Positions 8,519-17,446 are shown, counted from the first letter of the stretch. The stretch: 64,000 bases of DNA from Symbiopectobacterium purcellii_A (GCF_052050035.1 NZ_CP189882.1:3596001-3660000); one strand, 5' to 3'. Made by a program: numbers and translations. Notes: a model not told the origin generated them from the sequence alone.

Positions 8519-9555
8519 AAACTAGTTGCTGAATAGAGACTTGCATTTTTTGTCAGGCTATTGAGAATAAAAAGAGGTTTAACTTAGAGAATAAAGGTTT
8601 GAAATGATCAACAAAGAGCGGTTGTTACGAGATAATCGTTTATGTAAAGCAATCATTGGATTATCAGTCGAAGAATTGAAAAATTTAGCCGCTGAATTTT
8701 CAGCTTGTTATTTGATTTATCGGAAAAAGAATCGAAAAGATCACGAGCGGCAGATGGGTGCAGGGCAGAAAGGATTTATCCCAACCCCATTAGATAAACT
8801 GCTTTTTATTTTATTGTATTTAAAATGTTATCCGACCTATGATTTGCAAGGACTTCTTTTTGGTTTAGATAGAACACGGGTATGTCGCTGGGTAAAAATA
8901 TTATTGCCGGTTTTAGAGATGACCTTGGGGCGAGAATGTGTTTTGCCCGCTCGTCAAATTCGCTCTGCTGAGGAATTTTTTCGCGCCTTTCCTGGAGTTA
9001 AAGACGTCTTTATTGATGGGACAGAGCGACCTGTCCAAAAGCCTAAGAATCTGCGTCGGCGAAAAAAAATGTATTCGGGAAAGAAAAGACAGACCACTCG
9101 AAAAGGGCTTATTATGACTGACGAAACAAGGCAAATTGGATTTATCCCCATGAGCAAAAATGGGCGCCGTCACGATAAACGCTTACCCGATAAAGTCGAT
9201 ATAATTCGCCATATTCCTCCTGAGGTAACCATCTGGGCAGATACCGGTTTTCAAGGTATAGATAAACAGCATCCTAATACACAAATCCCAAAAAAAGGAA
9301 CTCGAAAAAGACCTTTATCGCCTGAACAAAAACAAGAAAATAAAATAATCTCGGGCATCCGTATTACAGTTGAAGACGCCATCGCGGGTATCAAGCGCCT
9401 CGGTTGCATGACCCAAATTTTACGGAATCGTAGACCCTTTATTGATGATACCTTCTTACTCCTTAGCGCCGGTCTTTGGAATTTCCATCTCAGAACAGCG
9501 TAAAATTTACTTCAATCACCGAAACACCCTTATTTCACTATTAAGCAACACGCTT
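8519..9555 (+). mobile_element. IS5-type insertion sequence, copy B (1037 bp, complete)
   Basis: Complete element inserted in the IS903 transposase with a 3-bp duplication ACT (8516-8518 and 9556-9558). Ends AAACTAGTTGCTG and AACACGCTT as in copy D. It carries one full transposase gene. Confidence 0.92.
8604..9503 (+). CDS. IS5-type transposase, 299 aa
   Basis: Same protein as at 30-929, uninterrupted, with D138, D213 and E257. Two substitutions distinguish this copy near the core: LPDKVD instead of LLDKVD and VEDAIAG instead of VEHAIAG right after the catalytic Glu. It starts 16 codons' distance after the left end of the element, with an AAAGG-type ribosome-binding site eight bases upstream. 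Confidence 0.92.
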   Translation: MINKERLLRDNRLCKAIIGLSVEELKNLAAEFSACYLIYRKKNRKDHERQMGAGQKGFIPTPLDKLLFILLYLKCYPTYDLQGLLFGLDRTRVCRWVKILLPVLEMTLGRECVLPARQIRSAEEFFRAFPGVKDVFIDGTERPVQKPKNLRRRKKMYSGKKRQTTRKGLIMTDETRQIGFIPMSKNGRRHDKRLPDKVDIIRHIPPEVTIWADTGFQGIDKQHPNTQIPKKGTRKRPLSPEQKQENKIISGIRITVEDAIAGIKRLGCMTQILRNRRPFIDDTFLLLSAGLWNFHLRTA

Positions 9556-9679
9556 ACTGTCAGTCCATGCAGCGATGGCCGACTCATCAAGCCAGACCGT
9601 CAGGGAGCCGCGTTGTCTGAGTGCTTTGTTGTAGGTGGGCCAGTTGGTGATTTTAAACTTTTGCTTTGCCATGGGGAGG

Positions 9680-9868
9680 GGCTTTGTTGAATAATTTAAC
9701 CGTTTGATTTACATCTTCTTTAGTTAGAATGCATTTACAGAGAATGTATTTTGTTAGAACGACAAATCAAATAGTTAGCACAATAAAAAGCATTCCGAGA
9801 GGAAAAATTAGTCGTTGAAATTTTATAATGCTTATATAAATCAGTATCTTAAATTATTCAACAAAGCC
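9680..9868 (+). mobile_element. 189-bp MITE with IS903-like ends, copy 1
   Basis: Ends GGCTTTGTTGAATAATTTAA and its complement share the first 15 bases with IS903. No coding capacity. It is inserted at the ATG of an IS903 transposase; the flanks (CATGGGGAG to the right, the same plus one G to the left) are an imperfect 9-bp duplication. Confidence 0.88.
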
Positions 9869-9951
9869 CATGGGGAGCTGCTATCGGGAGCGATGATAGT
9901 GCTTTGATCCGGCGATCCCCTGAAAGTTCGATTTATTCAACAAAGCCATTG

Positions 9952-11054
9952 GCCCCATTCCCACTCGAAACGCAACAAAGTGACCCACTGGCCAGAGTCG
10001 GATAAAATCACCGTTCTGGCCCTACTGGAGATCCCGTTGCATGCAGGGAAAACATCTGACTCACAAAGAACGGTTCTACATCGAAAAGCGGCGTGGTGAT
10101 GGGGTTAACCAGGCCACCATCGCCCGGGAACTGGAGCTTCCTCGTTCTACCATCAGCAGGGAACTCAGACGCAATACCGACGCCGCTTTCAACGGGGTCT
10201 ATTCCTGCAGAAGGGCCGAAACGTTGGCCAGAGGGCGGCGGCAGAAAACACGGCCGGACAGCGTGATTAACCAGCTTGAACCGCACATTCAGGACTTTAT
10301 CAGAACGGCGCTGTCTACCCACACCTCACCTGAGGTCATCAGTGGGCGCCTGGTCCTGGAATTTGGCCTGTCCGTCAGCAAGAACTCGCTCTATCGCTAT
10401 ATCCAGCAGGAGCGCCGGGCCGGCGGTGAGCTTTATCAGCAGCTCCCTCATCGGGGTAAACGGTATAACTATCAGACCGATGAGAACAAACGCGGTCCTA
10501 TTCCCAACCGTGTTGGCATTGAGCAGCGGCCGGCCGTTGCTGACCTCAAGCAGGAACCCGGTCATTTCGAGATTGACACCATCTTTGGCAAAGATCAGAA
10601 ATCATTCCTGCTGACGGTGGTCGATAAAGCCGTCAAGCTGGTCATCATTCGCAAACTGCCCAACAAGCGAGCAGAGACAGTGGTAGCGGCCTTCAGGGAC
10701 ATCGTTGCCAATACCTTCTGCGAGTTTAAAACCCTGACTGCTGACAACGGTTCTGAATTTTCCCAGCACGGGGAAATTACAAAAGTCACGGGGGCACCGG
10801 TCTACTTTGCCCGGCCATATCATTCCTGGGAACGCGGGTTGAATGAGCATACCAACGGGCTGATACGGCGTTTTTACCCGAAGGGAACGGACTTCAATTA
10901 TGTCACCCATCGCAAGGTTGCAGCACTCGAACACCTGCTCAATACGCGAGGCAGAAAATCGCTGGGTTATCGTTCTCCAAATGAGGTATTTTTAACGCAC
11001 TTACAGGCGGCATAATGCCCTACCGTTTTGTTGCGTTTCGACTGGGAATGGGGC
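9952..11054 (+). mobile_element. IS30-family element, complete (1103 bp), in the racemase gene
   Basis: Ends GCCCCATTCCC and GGGAATGGGGC; ATT at 9948-9950 and 11055-11057 is the likely 3-bp duplication, with one extra G at the left junction. It landed inside the target duplication of the preceding IS903 element. Confidence 0.9.
10041..11015 (+). CDS. IS30-family transposase, 324 aa
   Basis: Intact IS30 transposase, nearly identical to that at 3274-4248, with the HTH (STISRELRRN) and the DDE-type motifs FEIDTIFG, TADNGSEF and NEHTNGLIRRF. It has GRLVLE and KSLGYRSPN, which look like the ancestral forms because other copies share them. Confidence 0.93.
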   Translation: MQGKHLTHKERFYIEKRRGDGVNQATIARELELPRSTISRELRRNTDAAFNGVYSCRRAETLARGRRQKTRPDSVINQLEPHIQDFIRTALSTHTSPEVISGRLVLEFGLSVSKNSLYRYIQQERRAGGELYQQLPHRGKRYNYQTDENKRGPIPNRVGIEQRPAVADLKQEPGHFEIDTIFGKDQKSFLLTVVDKAVKLVIIRKLPNKRAETVVAAFRDIVANTFCEFKTLTADNGSEFSQHGEITKVTGAPVYFARPYHSWERGLNEHTNGLIRRFYPKGTDFNYVTHRKVAALEHLLNTRGRKSLGYRSPNEVFLTHLQAA

Positions 11055-11256
11055 ATTTTGGCACCATCATCGATCAACTGGCCCAGCAAGGTGCTGAGGG
11101 CGTAATTCTGGGCTGCACCGAAATTCCCCTTTTAATCCATCAATCTGATCCAAAAACTCCTCTTTTTGATACTAGCTATCTGCATTCCATTGCTGCGGCA
11201 GATTACGCACTAAAAAATAACTAATTGATATATATTCATAAACTCAGCCATCATTG

Positions 11257-11445
11257 GGCTTTGTTGAATAATTTAACCGTTTGATTTACATCTTCTTTAG
11301 TTAGAATGCATTTACAGAGAATGTATTTTGTTAGAACGACAAATCAAATAGTTAGCACAATAAAAAGCATTCCGAGAGGAAAAATTAGTCGTTGAAATTT
11401 TATAATGCTTATATAAATCAGTATCTTAAATTATTCAACAAAGCC
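11257..11445 (+). mobile_element. 189-bp MITE with IS903-like ends, copy 2
   Basis: Exactly 189 bp, flanked by a perfect 9-bp duplication CCATCATTG (11248-11256 and 11446-11454). It lies 32 bases past the racemase stop codon in non-coding sequence, so it is harmless to any gene here. Confidence 0.92.
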
Positions 11446-11474
11446 CCATCATTGTTTTAAATCACAATTTCCTG

Positions 11475-12530
11475 GGCTTTGTTGAATAAATCGAACTTTC
11501 AGGGGATCGCCGGATCAAAGCACTATCATCGCTCCCGATAGCAGCTCCCCATGGCAAAGCAAAAGTTTAAAATCACCAACTGGCCCACCTACAACAAAGC
11601 ACTCAGACAACGCGGCTCCCTGACGGTCTGGCTTGATGAGTCGGCCATCGCTGCATGGACTGACAGTTCTTCGCCTGAAGGTCGTGGTCGGCCGCTTTAC
11701 TACACCGATATGGCTGTTACCACGGTTTTGATGATAAAGCGCGTGTTTAACCTGTCGCTCCGGGCATTACAGGGCTTTGCCGACTCGGTTTTTACACTGA
11801 TGAGCCTGCCACTGCGCTGCCCGGACTACTCTCTGGTCAGTCGGCGGGCAAAAACCGTCAGTATCAGCATAAAAACGCCAACGCGTGGTGAAATCTCGCA
11901 TCTGGTCATCGACAGTACCGGTCTGAAGGTCTTTGGCGAAGGTGAATGGAAAGTCAGGCAGCATGGGGCTGACAGACGAAGAGTGTGGCGCAAGCTTCAT
12001 CTGGCAGCAGACAGTGCGACGCATGAGATTATCTGTGCCGACTTATCGCTCAGCGGAACGACAGATGCGCAGGCACTGCCGGGCCTGATTAGCCAAACCC
12101 ACCGAAAAATCAGGGAAGTGTCAGCAGACGGTGCTTATGACGCCCGTTACTGCCACGATGCGTTGCTAAGAAAGAAAATCAGGCCCCTTATCCCGCCGCG
12201 AAGCGGAGCCAAATACTGGCCGGACAAGTACCATGAACGTAACCATGCGGTGGCGAATCAGCGTCTGAGCGGGAGTAATGATATGTGGAAAAAGAAAGTG
12301 GGTTATCACCGGCGTTCAGTGGCAGAAACAGCGATGTTCCGCATAAAAACTTTGCTGGGTGGCCATCTGAGCCTGCGTGACTATGAGGCTCGACTAGGTG
12401 AAGCCATAGCGATGGTCAAAGCGCTGAACCGTATGACGTTGTTGGGTATGCCACACAGCGTCAGGATAGGATAACAGTTGTAGCAGAGGGAGTCATCCTG
12501 TCGGCTAATTCTGATTTATTCAACAAAGCC
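11475..12530 (+). mobile_element. IS903-type element, uninterrupted (1056 bp)
   Basis: Bounded by GGCTTTGTTGAATAAATC and its complement. It lacks matching 9-bp flanks: the left flank is the racemase downstream region, the right flank is a truncated IS5-type element. This points to a deletion or recombination next to the element after insertion. Confidence 0.92.
11551..12474 (+). CDS. IS903 transposase, 307 aa
   Basis: Full-length IS903-group transposase; 307 aa is the length of the reference protein. The catalytic triad falls at the known positions: D121 (LVIDSTGLKV), D193 (SADGAYD) and E259 (RSVAETAMFR). It is the only uninterrupted IS903 transposase in the window and so the candidate source of activity for the 189-bp MITEs, which share its terminal bases and its 9-bp target-site signature. 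Confidence 0.95.
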   Translation: MAKQKFKITNWPTYNKALRQRGSLTVWLDESAIAAWTDSSSPEGRGRPLYYTDMAVTTVLMIKRVFNLSLRALQGFADSVFTLMSLPLRCPDYSLVSRRAKTVSISIKTPTRGEISHLVIDSTGLKVFGEGEWKVRQHGADRRRVWRKLHLAADSATHEIICADLSLSGTTDAQALPGLISQTHRKIREVSADGAYDARYCHDALLRKKIRPLIPPRSGAKYWPDKYHERNHAVANQRLSGSNDMWKKKVGYHRRSVAETAMFRIKTLLGGHLSLRDYEARLGEAIAMVKALNRMTLLGMPHSVRIG

Positions 12531-13242
12531 ATGGAAATTCCAAAGACCGGCGCTAAGGAGTAAGAAGGTATCATCAATAAAGGGTCTACGATTCCGTAAA
12601 ATTTGGGTCATGCAACCGAGGCGCTTGATACCCGCGATGGCGTCTTCAACTGTAATACGGATGCCCGAGATTATTTTATTTTCTTGTTTTTGTTCAGGCG
12701 ATAAAGGTCTTTTTCGAGTTCCCTTTTTGGGATTTGTGTATTAGGATGCTGTTTATCTATACCTTGAAAACCGGTATCTGCCCAGATGGTTACCTCAGGA
12801 GAAATATGGCGAATTATATCGACTTTATCGAGTAAGCGTTTATCGTGACGGCGCCCATTTTTGCTCATGGGGATAAATCCAATTTGCCTTGTTTCGTCAG
12901 TCATAATAAGCCCTTTTCGAGTGGTCTGTCTTTTCTTTCCCGAATACATTTTTTTCGCCGACGCAGATTCTTAGGCTTTTGGACAGGTCGCTCTGTCCCA
13001 TCAATAAAGACGTCTTTAACTCCAGGAAAGGCGCGAAAAAATTCCTCAGCAGAGCGAATTTGACGAGCGGGCAAAACACATTCTCGCCCCACGGTCATCT
13101 CTAAAACCGGCAATAATATTTTTACCCAGCGACATACCCGTGTTCTATCTAAACCAAAAAGAAGTCCTTGCAAATCATAGGTCGGATAACATTTTAAATA
13201 CAATAAAATAAAAAGCAGTTTATCTAATGGGGTTGGGATAAA

Positions 13243-14551
13243 GAGACTGTAAAATAATCTGTGTAAATGGCATTTTGAGGAAAACCTTCAAAGGATAACA
13301 AAATGCCTATCAGCAACGAACTTATTGACCAACTGCTTCAAGATTGTCACTCCCCTCAGGATCTGCTGGGTGAATCAGGCCTACTCAAGGTGCTGACTAA
13401 AAGACTGGCGGAACGGGTTCTTGAAGCTGAGATGGAGATGCACCTTGGGTATGCTAAGCATGACCCGGCTGGTAATCATTCAGGCAACTCACGCAATGGC
13501 AAGACATCCAAGAGCGTACGTAGCCAAAATGGGGAGATCGAGCTCGATATTCCGCGCGACCGCAACAGTACCTTCGAGCCGACACTGATCGGTAAGCACG
13601 AAAAACAGCTTAACGGCTTCGATGACCGCATTATTTCTCTCTATTCCAGAGGGTTATCAACCCGTGATATTCAGGCACACTTTAAAGAAGTCTACGGGGT
13701 CGATGTTTCCGCTGGCTTCATTTCTCAAGTGACCAATGCTGTGATGGATGAAGTTAAGCGCTGGCAGCAACGGCCGCTGGATGCGCTTTATCCCATTGTT
13801 TACCTTGACTGTATTGTTGTCAAAAGCCAGGACGGCGGAGCCGTGGCCAACAAGTCTGTTTATCTGGCCCTCGGCGTCAACGGCCAGGGCGAAAAAGAGC
13901 TGCTGGGGCTATGGATAGCCAAAACTGAGGGGGCCAAGTTCTGGTTATCTGTGATGACAGAACTGAAAAATCGTGGGCTAAAGGACATCTTCGTCGCCTG
14001 CTGCGATGGCCTGAAAGGCTTTCCTGATGCCATTGAAGCTGTTTACCCGCATACGCGGGTACAGCTCTGCATTGTGCATCAGGTGCGGAACTCGCTGCGC
14101 TACGTCGGCTGGAAAGAGCGTAAGGCCGTTGCTGCTGACCTGCGCACCATCTATAGTTCCGCAACGCTAGAGGGCGCTGAAGAGGCCCTGGATGCCTTCG
14201 CGGCCAAATGGGATGAACAGTTCCCGACGATCAGCCCGTCGTGGAGAAATAATTGGGAACGTCTCATCGTCATTTTTGACTTTCCGCCGGAGATCCGCAA
14301 GGTTATCTACACCACCAACGCGATAGAGTCGTTAAATGCTTCATTGCGCAAGATAACGAAAACGCGACGAATATTTCCAACGGATGACTCGGTGATAAAA
14401 TTACTCTATCTAGCCTTGCATAATATCTCTGCTAAATGGACCTTGCCAATCAGAGACTGGAAACCTGCTATGAGCCAATTCATGTTGATGTATGGAGAAC
14501 GAATCTCCGGTTAAGCAATGGAGCCATTTACACAAAATTCTTTACAGACTC
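13243..14551 (+). mobile_element. IS256-family element, complete (1309 bp), copy 1
   Basis: Ends GAGACTGTAAAATAATCTGT and (complement) GAGTCTGTAAAGAATTTTGT with an 8-bp duplication GGGATAAA (13235-13242 and 14552-14559). The host site is the IS5-type copy C. Confidence 0.93.
13303..14514 (+). CDS. IS256-family (mutator-type) transposase, 403 aa
   Basis: Mutator-superfamily transposase. The N-terminal region includes HLGYAKHD, NSRNGKTSK and RDRNSTFEP, followed by the DDE core: YLDCIVVKSQDGG carries the first Asp, CCDGLKGFPDAI the second, and NAIESLNASLRK the conserved Glu. The intact reading frame is the same, residue for residue as far as I compared, as at 24603-25814, suggesting a very recent transposition. 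Confidence 0.94.
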   Translation: MPISNELIDQLLQDCHSPQDLLGESGLLKVLTKRLAERVLEAEMEMHLGYAKHDPAGNHSGNSRNGKTSKSVRSQNGEIELDIPRDRNSTFEPTLIGKHEKQLNGFDDRIISLYSRGLSTRDIQAHFKEVYGVDVSAGFISQVTNAVMDEVKRWQQRPLDALYPIVYLDCIVVKSQDGGAVANKSVYLALGVNGQGEKELLGLWIAKTEGAKFWLSVMTELKNRGLKDIFVACCDGLKGFPDAIEAVYPHTRVQLCIVHQVRNSLRYVGWKERKAVAADLRTIYSSATLEGAEEALDAFAAKWDEQFPTISPSWRNNWERLIVIFDFPPEIRKVIYTTNAIESLNASLRKITKTRRIFPTDDSVIKLLYLALHNISAKWTLPIRDWKPAMSQFMLMYGERISG

Positions 14552-14815
14552 GGGATAAATCCTTTCTGCCCTGCACCCATCTGTCGCTCGTGATCTTTTC
14601 GATTCTTTTTCCGATAAATCAAATAACAAGCTGAAAATTCAGCGGCTAAATTTTTCAATTCTTCGACTGATAATCCAATGATTGCTTTACATAAACGATT
14701 ATCTCGTAACAACCGCTCTTTGTTGATCATTTCAAACCTTTATTCTCTAAGTTAAACCTCTTTTTATTCTCAATAGCCTGACAAAAAATGCAAGTCTCTA
14801 TTCAGCAACTAGTTT

Positions 14816-14854
14816 AATGAAGTCTTTCCAGTGACGCACTTCTACTTCTATCAT
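14816..14854 (-). pseudogene. ypfM: ypfM small-protein gene truncated by IS5
   Basis: Reading leftwards from ATG 14854 (or 14857) the peptide is MIEVEVRHWKDFI, then runs into the IS5 end. This resembles the 19-residue E. coli protein YpfM, which sits in the same place beside yffB and dapE. A GGGGTG ribosome-binding site precedes it. About the last third is missing. Function of YpfM is unknown. Assignment rests on the short match plus synteny. Confidence 0.6.
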
Positions 14855-15052
14855 CATGTCACCCCTGGTGATTAACTGCGGCCAGTATACGCCCACTTTT
14901 TAACCAGCGAAACGTTTTCCTGTCGAATAAAAAGCGAACACGATCCCATTCTGAGCAGATTGCATCGGTGGATCTCCCGGCCATTTTTCGGCATGCTGAC
15001 ACCTTCACCTGCCGCCTTAATGGCCTCCCGATGAGAAAGGACTGTTATCACC

Positions 15053-15415
15053 ATGACGCTGATGATGTACGGTATCAAAAACTGCGATACGATCAAAAAA
15101 GCACGACGCTGGCTGGAAGCGCATCAGATTGCCTATCAGTTTCATGATTACCGTGGCGATGGGTTGGAGCATGCGCAGTTAACCGCCTTTATCCGTCTTA
15201 TCGGCGATTGGCAACCGTTGCTCAATACGCGCGGAACCACCTGGCGCCAGTTAAGTGACGCTGAGCGCGCCGCTGTCACCGATGCTGAAAGCGCCTGCGC
15301 CCTGCTGCTGGCGCATCCAGCCTTGATCAAACGCCCGCTACTGGTGAGCGGCGAGCGTGCCCTGTTAGGCTTCACTGCCGAAAGTTACCACGCCTTTACC
15401 GCGGAGAAAGAGTGA
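15053..15415 (+). CDS. yffB: ArsC/Spx-family protein YffB
   Basis: 120-aa thioredoxin-fold protein of the ArsC/Spx family. The single N-terminal cysteine lies in GIKNCDTIKKARRWL (C11), followed by NTRGTTWRQL and the conserved cis-proline-like segment HPALIKRPLL. YffB is regarded as a glutathione-dependent thiol reductase of unclear substrate. The stop codon is one base before the dapE start, so the two are co-transcribed, as in E. coli. Start 15053 is favoured by the match of MTLMMYGIKNC to family N-termini; the second ATG region at 15062 is a lesser alternative. Confidence 0.92.
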   Translation: MTLMMYGIKNCDTIKKARRWLEAHQIAYQFHDYRGDGLEHAQLTAFIRLIGDWQPLLNTRGTTWRQLSDAERAAVTDAESACALLLAHPALIKRPLLVSGERALLGFTAESYHAFTAEKE

Positions 15416-15416
15416 G

Positions 15417-16544
15417 ATGTCCTGCCCCGTTTTAGAACTTGCACAACAATTGATTAAACGCCCATCGCTCAGCCCGCGCGATGAAGGGTGTCAGGCACTG
15501 CTGATTGAACGCCTGAAAGCGGTGGGCTTTACCATTGAAAAAATGGATTTCGGCGATACCGAAAATGTCTGGGCATGGCGCGGTGAAGGCAAAACGCTGG
15601 CGTTTGCCGGGCATACCGATGTGGTTCCGAGCGGTGATGCCAGCCGCTGGCAGCACCCACCGTTTGAACCTACCCTGCGCGATGGCTTTTTGTATGGGCG
15701 CGGCGCGGCAGACATGAAAGGGTCAGTTGCCGCCATGGTGGTGGCCGCCGAGCGATTTGTACAGGCTAATCCCCATCATCAGGGCCGCCTGGCGTTTTTG
15801 ATCACCTCAGATGAAGAAGCCAGTGCGGTAAACGGCACGGTGAAGGTGGTTGAGGCGTTAATGGCACGTAATGAGCGTCTGGATTACTGTCTGGTGGGTG
15901 AACCCTCCAGCACCACCAAACTGGGCGACGTGTTAAAAAACGGGCGTCGTGGCTCTATCACTGCCAATCTGACCGTACACGGGGTTCAGGGCCACGTGGC
16001 CTATCCGCATCTGGCCGACAACCCGGTGCATCGCGCTATGGAAGCCCTGAATGAGCTGGTCAGCACCGAATGGGATCAGGGTAATGCCTTCTTCCCCCCC
16101 ACCAGCATGCAAATTGCCAACATTAATGCGGGCACTGGCAGCAATAACGTGATCCCCGGCGAGCTGTTTGTGCAGTTTAATTTCCGCTTTAGCACGGAGT
16201 TGACGGACGACATGATTAAAGCGCGCGTCGCCGCCCTGCTGGATCGCCACCAGCTTAACTACACGCTGAACTGGAACCTCTCCGGCCAACCCTTTTTAAC
16301 CCCGCCAGGGGATCTGGTCGATGCCGTGGTGACCTCCGTTGAGCATTACAGCGAAATCACCCCGGAGTTGCTGACCAATGGTGGCACGTCGGATGGGCGC
16401 TTTATCGCGCAGATGGGCGCACAGGTGGTAGAGCTTGGCCCGGTAAACGCCACCATCCACAAAGTGGACGAGTGCGTCAGCGCCGCCGACCTGCAATTAC
16501 TGAGCCGCATTTATCAACGCATTATGGAGCAGCTCATCGCATGA
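15417..16544 (+). CDS. dapE: succinyl-diaminopimelate desuccinylase DapE
   Basis: Di-zinc M20 hydrolase (375 aa, the E. coli length) that converts N-succinyl-LL-diaminopimelate to LL-diaminopimelate and succinate in lysine and peptidoglycan synthesis. Metal ligands and base are visible: H66/D68 in AGHTDVVPSGD, D99 in AADMKGS, E133-E134 in TSDEEASA, and NGGTSDGRF near the C-terminus with a late His (NATIHKVDE). It overlaps the next gene at ATGA. Essential for cell-wall meso-DAP, which fits its preservation amid IS damage. Confidence 0.96.
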   Translation: MSCPVLELAQQLIKRPSLSPRDEGCQALLIERLKAVGFTIEKMDFGDTENVWAWRGEGKTLAFAGHTDVVPSGDASRWQHPPFEPTLRDGFLYGRGAADMKGSVAAMVVAAERFVQANPHHQGRLAFLITSDEEASAVNGTVKVVEALMARNERLDYCLVGEPSSTTKLGDVLKNGRRGSITANLTVHGVQGHVAYPHLADNPVHRAMEALNELVSTEWDQGNAFFPPTSMQIANINAGTGSNNVIPGELFVQFNFRFSTELTDDMIKARVAALLDRHQLNYTLNWNLSGQPFLTPPGDLVDAVVTSVEHYSEITPELLTNGGTSDGRFIAQMGAQVVELGPVNATIHKVDECVSAADLQLLSRIYQRIMEQLIA

Positions 16545-17215
16545 TGACGCACGCCATGCTCACGGGGAAAACCCGTGAGCACCTTGTCCCGCTCGGTGAG
16601 ACACACAGCCTGCAACCGGCCGCTCTCACCGCCTTTACTGGCTTACAGCAGGCGGCTGCGCGCGATGGCTTTCAGCTACAGCCCGCCAGCACCTTTCGTG
16701 ACTTTGCCCGCCAGCGCCACATCTGGAATCAAAAATTCAACAGCGAGCGCCCGTTGCTGGATAAAAACAGCCAGCCGCTGGTGGCAACAGCGCTTTCTGT
16801 GGCGGAACGCTGTGCCGCGATATTGCGCTGGTCGGCCCTGCCGGGCGCCAGCCGCCATCACTGGGGCACTGAGCTTGATATCTACGATCCGTCACGCCTG
16901 CCTCAGGGGACCCGTCTGCAACTGGAGCCGTGGGAATATCAGGCGGACGGTTATTTTGCTGAACTGAACGACTGGCTTACTGCGCATATGGCGCAGTTCG
17001 ATTTTTACCGCCCCTTTGCCCACGACCGCGGCGGCGTAGCGATAGAACTCTGGCACATCAGCTACCACCCCTTGGCCAGACCGGCGGCGCAACAGTTGAC
17101 ACCAGAGGTTATTCTGGAAGCCTGGCAACATGAAGATATCGCGGGAGATGCTTGGTTACGCCCGCACCTGCCTGATATTTTTTCCCGCTTTATCATGAAT
17201 ATTGATGAGGATTGA
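16541..17215 (+). CDS. M15-family peptidase (VanY-type D-Ala-D-Ala carboxypeptidase domain)
   Basis: 224-aa cytosolic or periplasmic peptidase of the M15B/VanY family. The zinc motif SxHxxGxxxD reads SRHHWGTELD (H106, D113), and the second motif ExxH is E169-LWH172. R-x-F near FRDFARQ is also typical. No signal peptide is evident, so a cytoplasmic role on peptidoglycan fragments is possible. ATG 16541 overlaps the dapE stop (ATGA), indicating translational coupling and a wall-recycling theme. The frame is open upstream, but only this start avoids deep overlap. Exact substrate unknown. Confidence 0.85.
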   Translation: MMTHAMLTGKTREHLVPLGETHSLQPAALTAFTGLQQAAARDGFQLQPASTFRDFARQRHIWNQKFNSERPLLDKNSQPLVATALSVAERCAAILRWSALPGASRHHWGTELDIYDPSRLPQGTRLQLEPWEYQADGYFAELNDWLTAHMAQFDFYRPFAHDRGGVAIELWHISYHPLARPAAQQLTPEVILEAWQHEDIAGDAWLRPHLPDIFSRFIMNIDED

Positions 17216-17217
17216 AC

Positions 17218-17406
17218 ATGTCGTGGCTGGCTGATTACTGGTGGGTGATTCTGATTATTCTGGTTGGCATGGTGATTAACGGCATGAAAGAACTGAGCCG
17301 CCTTGACCATAAACGCTTTCTCAAGAATAAACCGGAACTGCCGCCTTACAGAGACAACAACGCCGAGTGGGATAAAGAAGATGACTGGCCGGAGAAAAAA
17401 ACCTGA
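17218..17406 (+). CDS. ypfN: YpfN family membrane protein
   Basis: 62-aa protein with one N-terminal membrane segment (WWVILIILVGMVING) and a charged tail RLDHKRFLKNKPELPPYRD...DDWPEKK that is diagnostic of the YpfN (UPF0370) family. Function unknown. ATG 17218 is three bases after the M15 peptidase stop; a TTG at 17212 would overlap. Last gene of the yffB-dapE operon, followed by a terminator. Confidence 0.9.
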   Translation: MSWLADYWWVILIILVGMVINGMKELSRLDHKRFLKNKPELPPYRDNNAEWDKEDDWPEKKT

Positions 17407-17420
17407 AGGTTTCCTCTTCC

Positions 17421-17446
17421 AGCCCATGCCCTGTGGGCCGTTTTTT
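17421..17446 (+). terminator. Rho-independent terminator after ypfN
   Basis: AGCCCA / TGGGCC stem around GCCCTG-type loop followed by G and T6, 14 bases past the ypfN stop. Confidence 0.75.

Larger units (their letters stand above)
7559..9947 (-). mobile_element. IS903-type (IS5 family) element carrying three nested insertions
   Basis: Ends GGCTTTGTTGAATAAATC match the 18-bp IS903 inverted repeat. Length 2389 equals 1057 (IS903) + 94 (MITE and TA) + 1040 (IS5-type and 3-bp duplication) + 198 (189-bp MITE and 9-bp duplication), so the nesting accounts for every base. The transposase (C-terminal part at 7615-8361) is interrupted after codon ~58, again near codon 38, and at its start codon. The left flank 7550-7558 (ATTTGGCAC) is echoed at the racemase side beyond IS30, with a one-base difference. 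Confidence 0.9.
6045..11224 (+). pseudogene. ygeA: aspartate/glutamate racemase-family gene (YgeA-like) split by four insertion loci
   Basis: Pieces at 6045-6186, 6281-6469, 7351-7558 and 11065-11224 together encode one Asp/Glu racemase-superfamily protein. The pieces are separated by a 92-bp MITE (TA duplication), IS630 (TA duplication), an IS903-type element (9-bp duplication) with its own nested insertions, and IS30. Counting one copy of each duplication, the exons sum to 699 bases, 233 codons, one uninterrupted frame with no other lesion. Both catalytic cysteines remain, in ICTNTMHK and LGCTEIPLL. Start MKTLGLIGGMSWEST is canonical. The protein would interconvert amino-acid enantiomers (broad-specificity racemase). 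Insertions must be recent relative to point-mutation decay. Truncated N-terminal peptides could be made but lack the second cysteine. Confidence 0.9.
12531..14815 (-). mobile_element. IS5-type copy C, truncated and split by IS256
   Basis: Two blocks, 12531-13242 and 14552-14815, are parts of one IS5-type copy separated by an IS256 element with a perfect 8-bp duplication. The left end (about 50 bases) is missing at the junction with IS903. The transposase also has a one-base loss in the T-run at 12950-12957, so it is a pseudogene. Its right end truncates ypfM. Confidence 0.88.
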
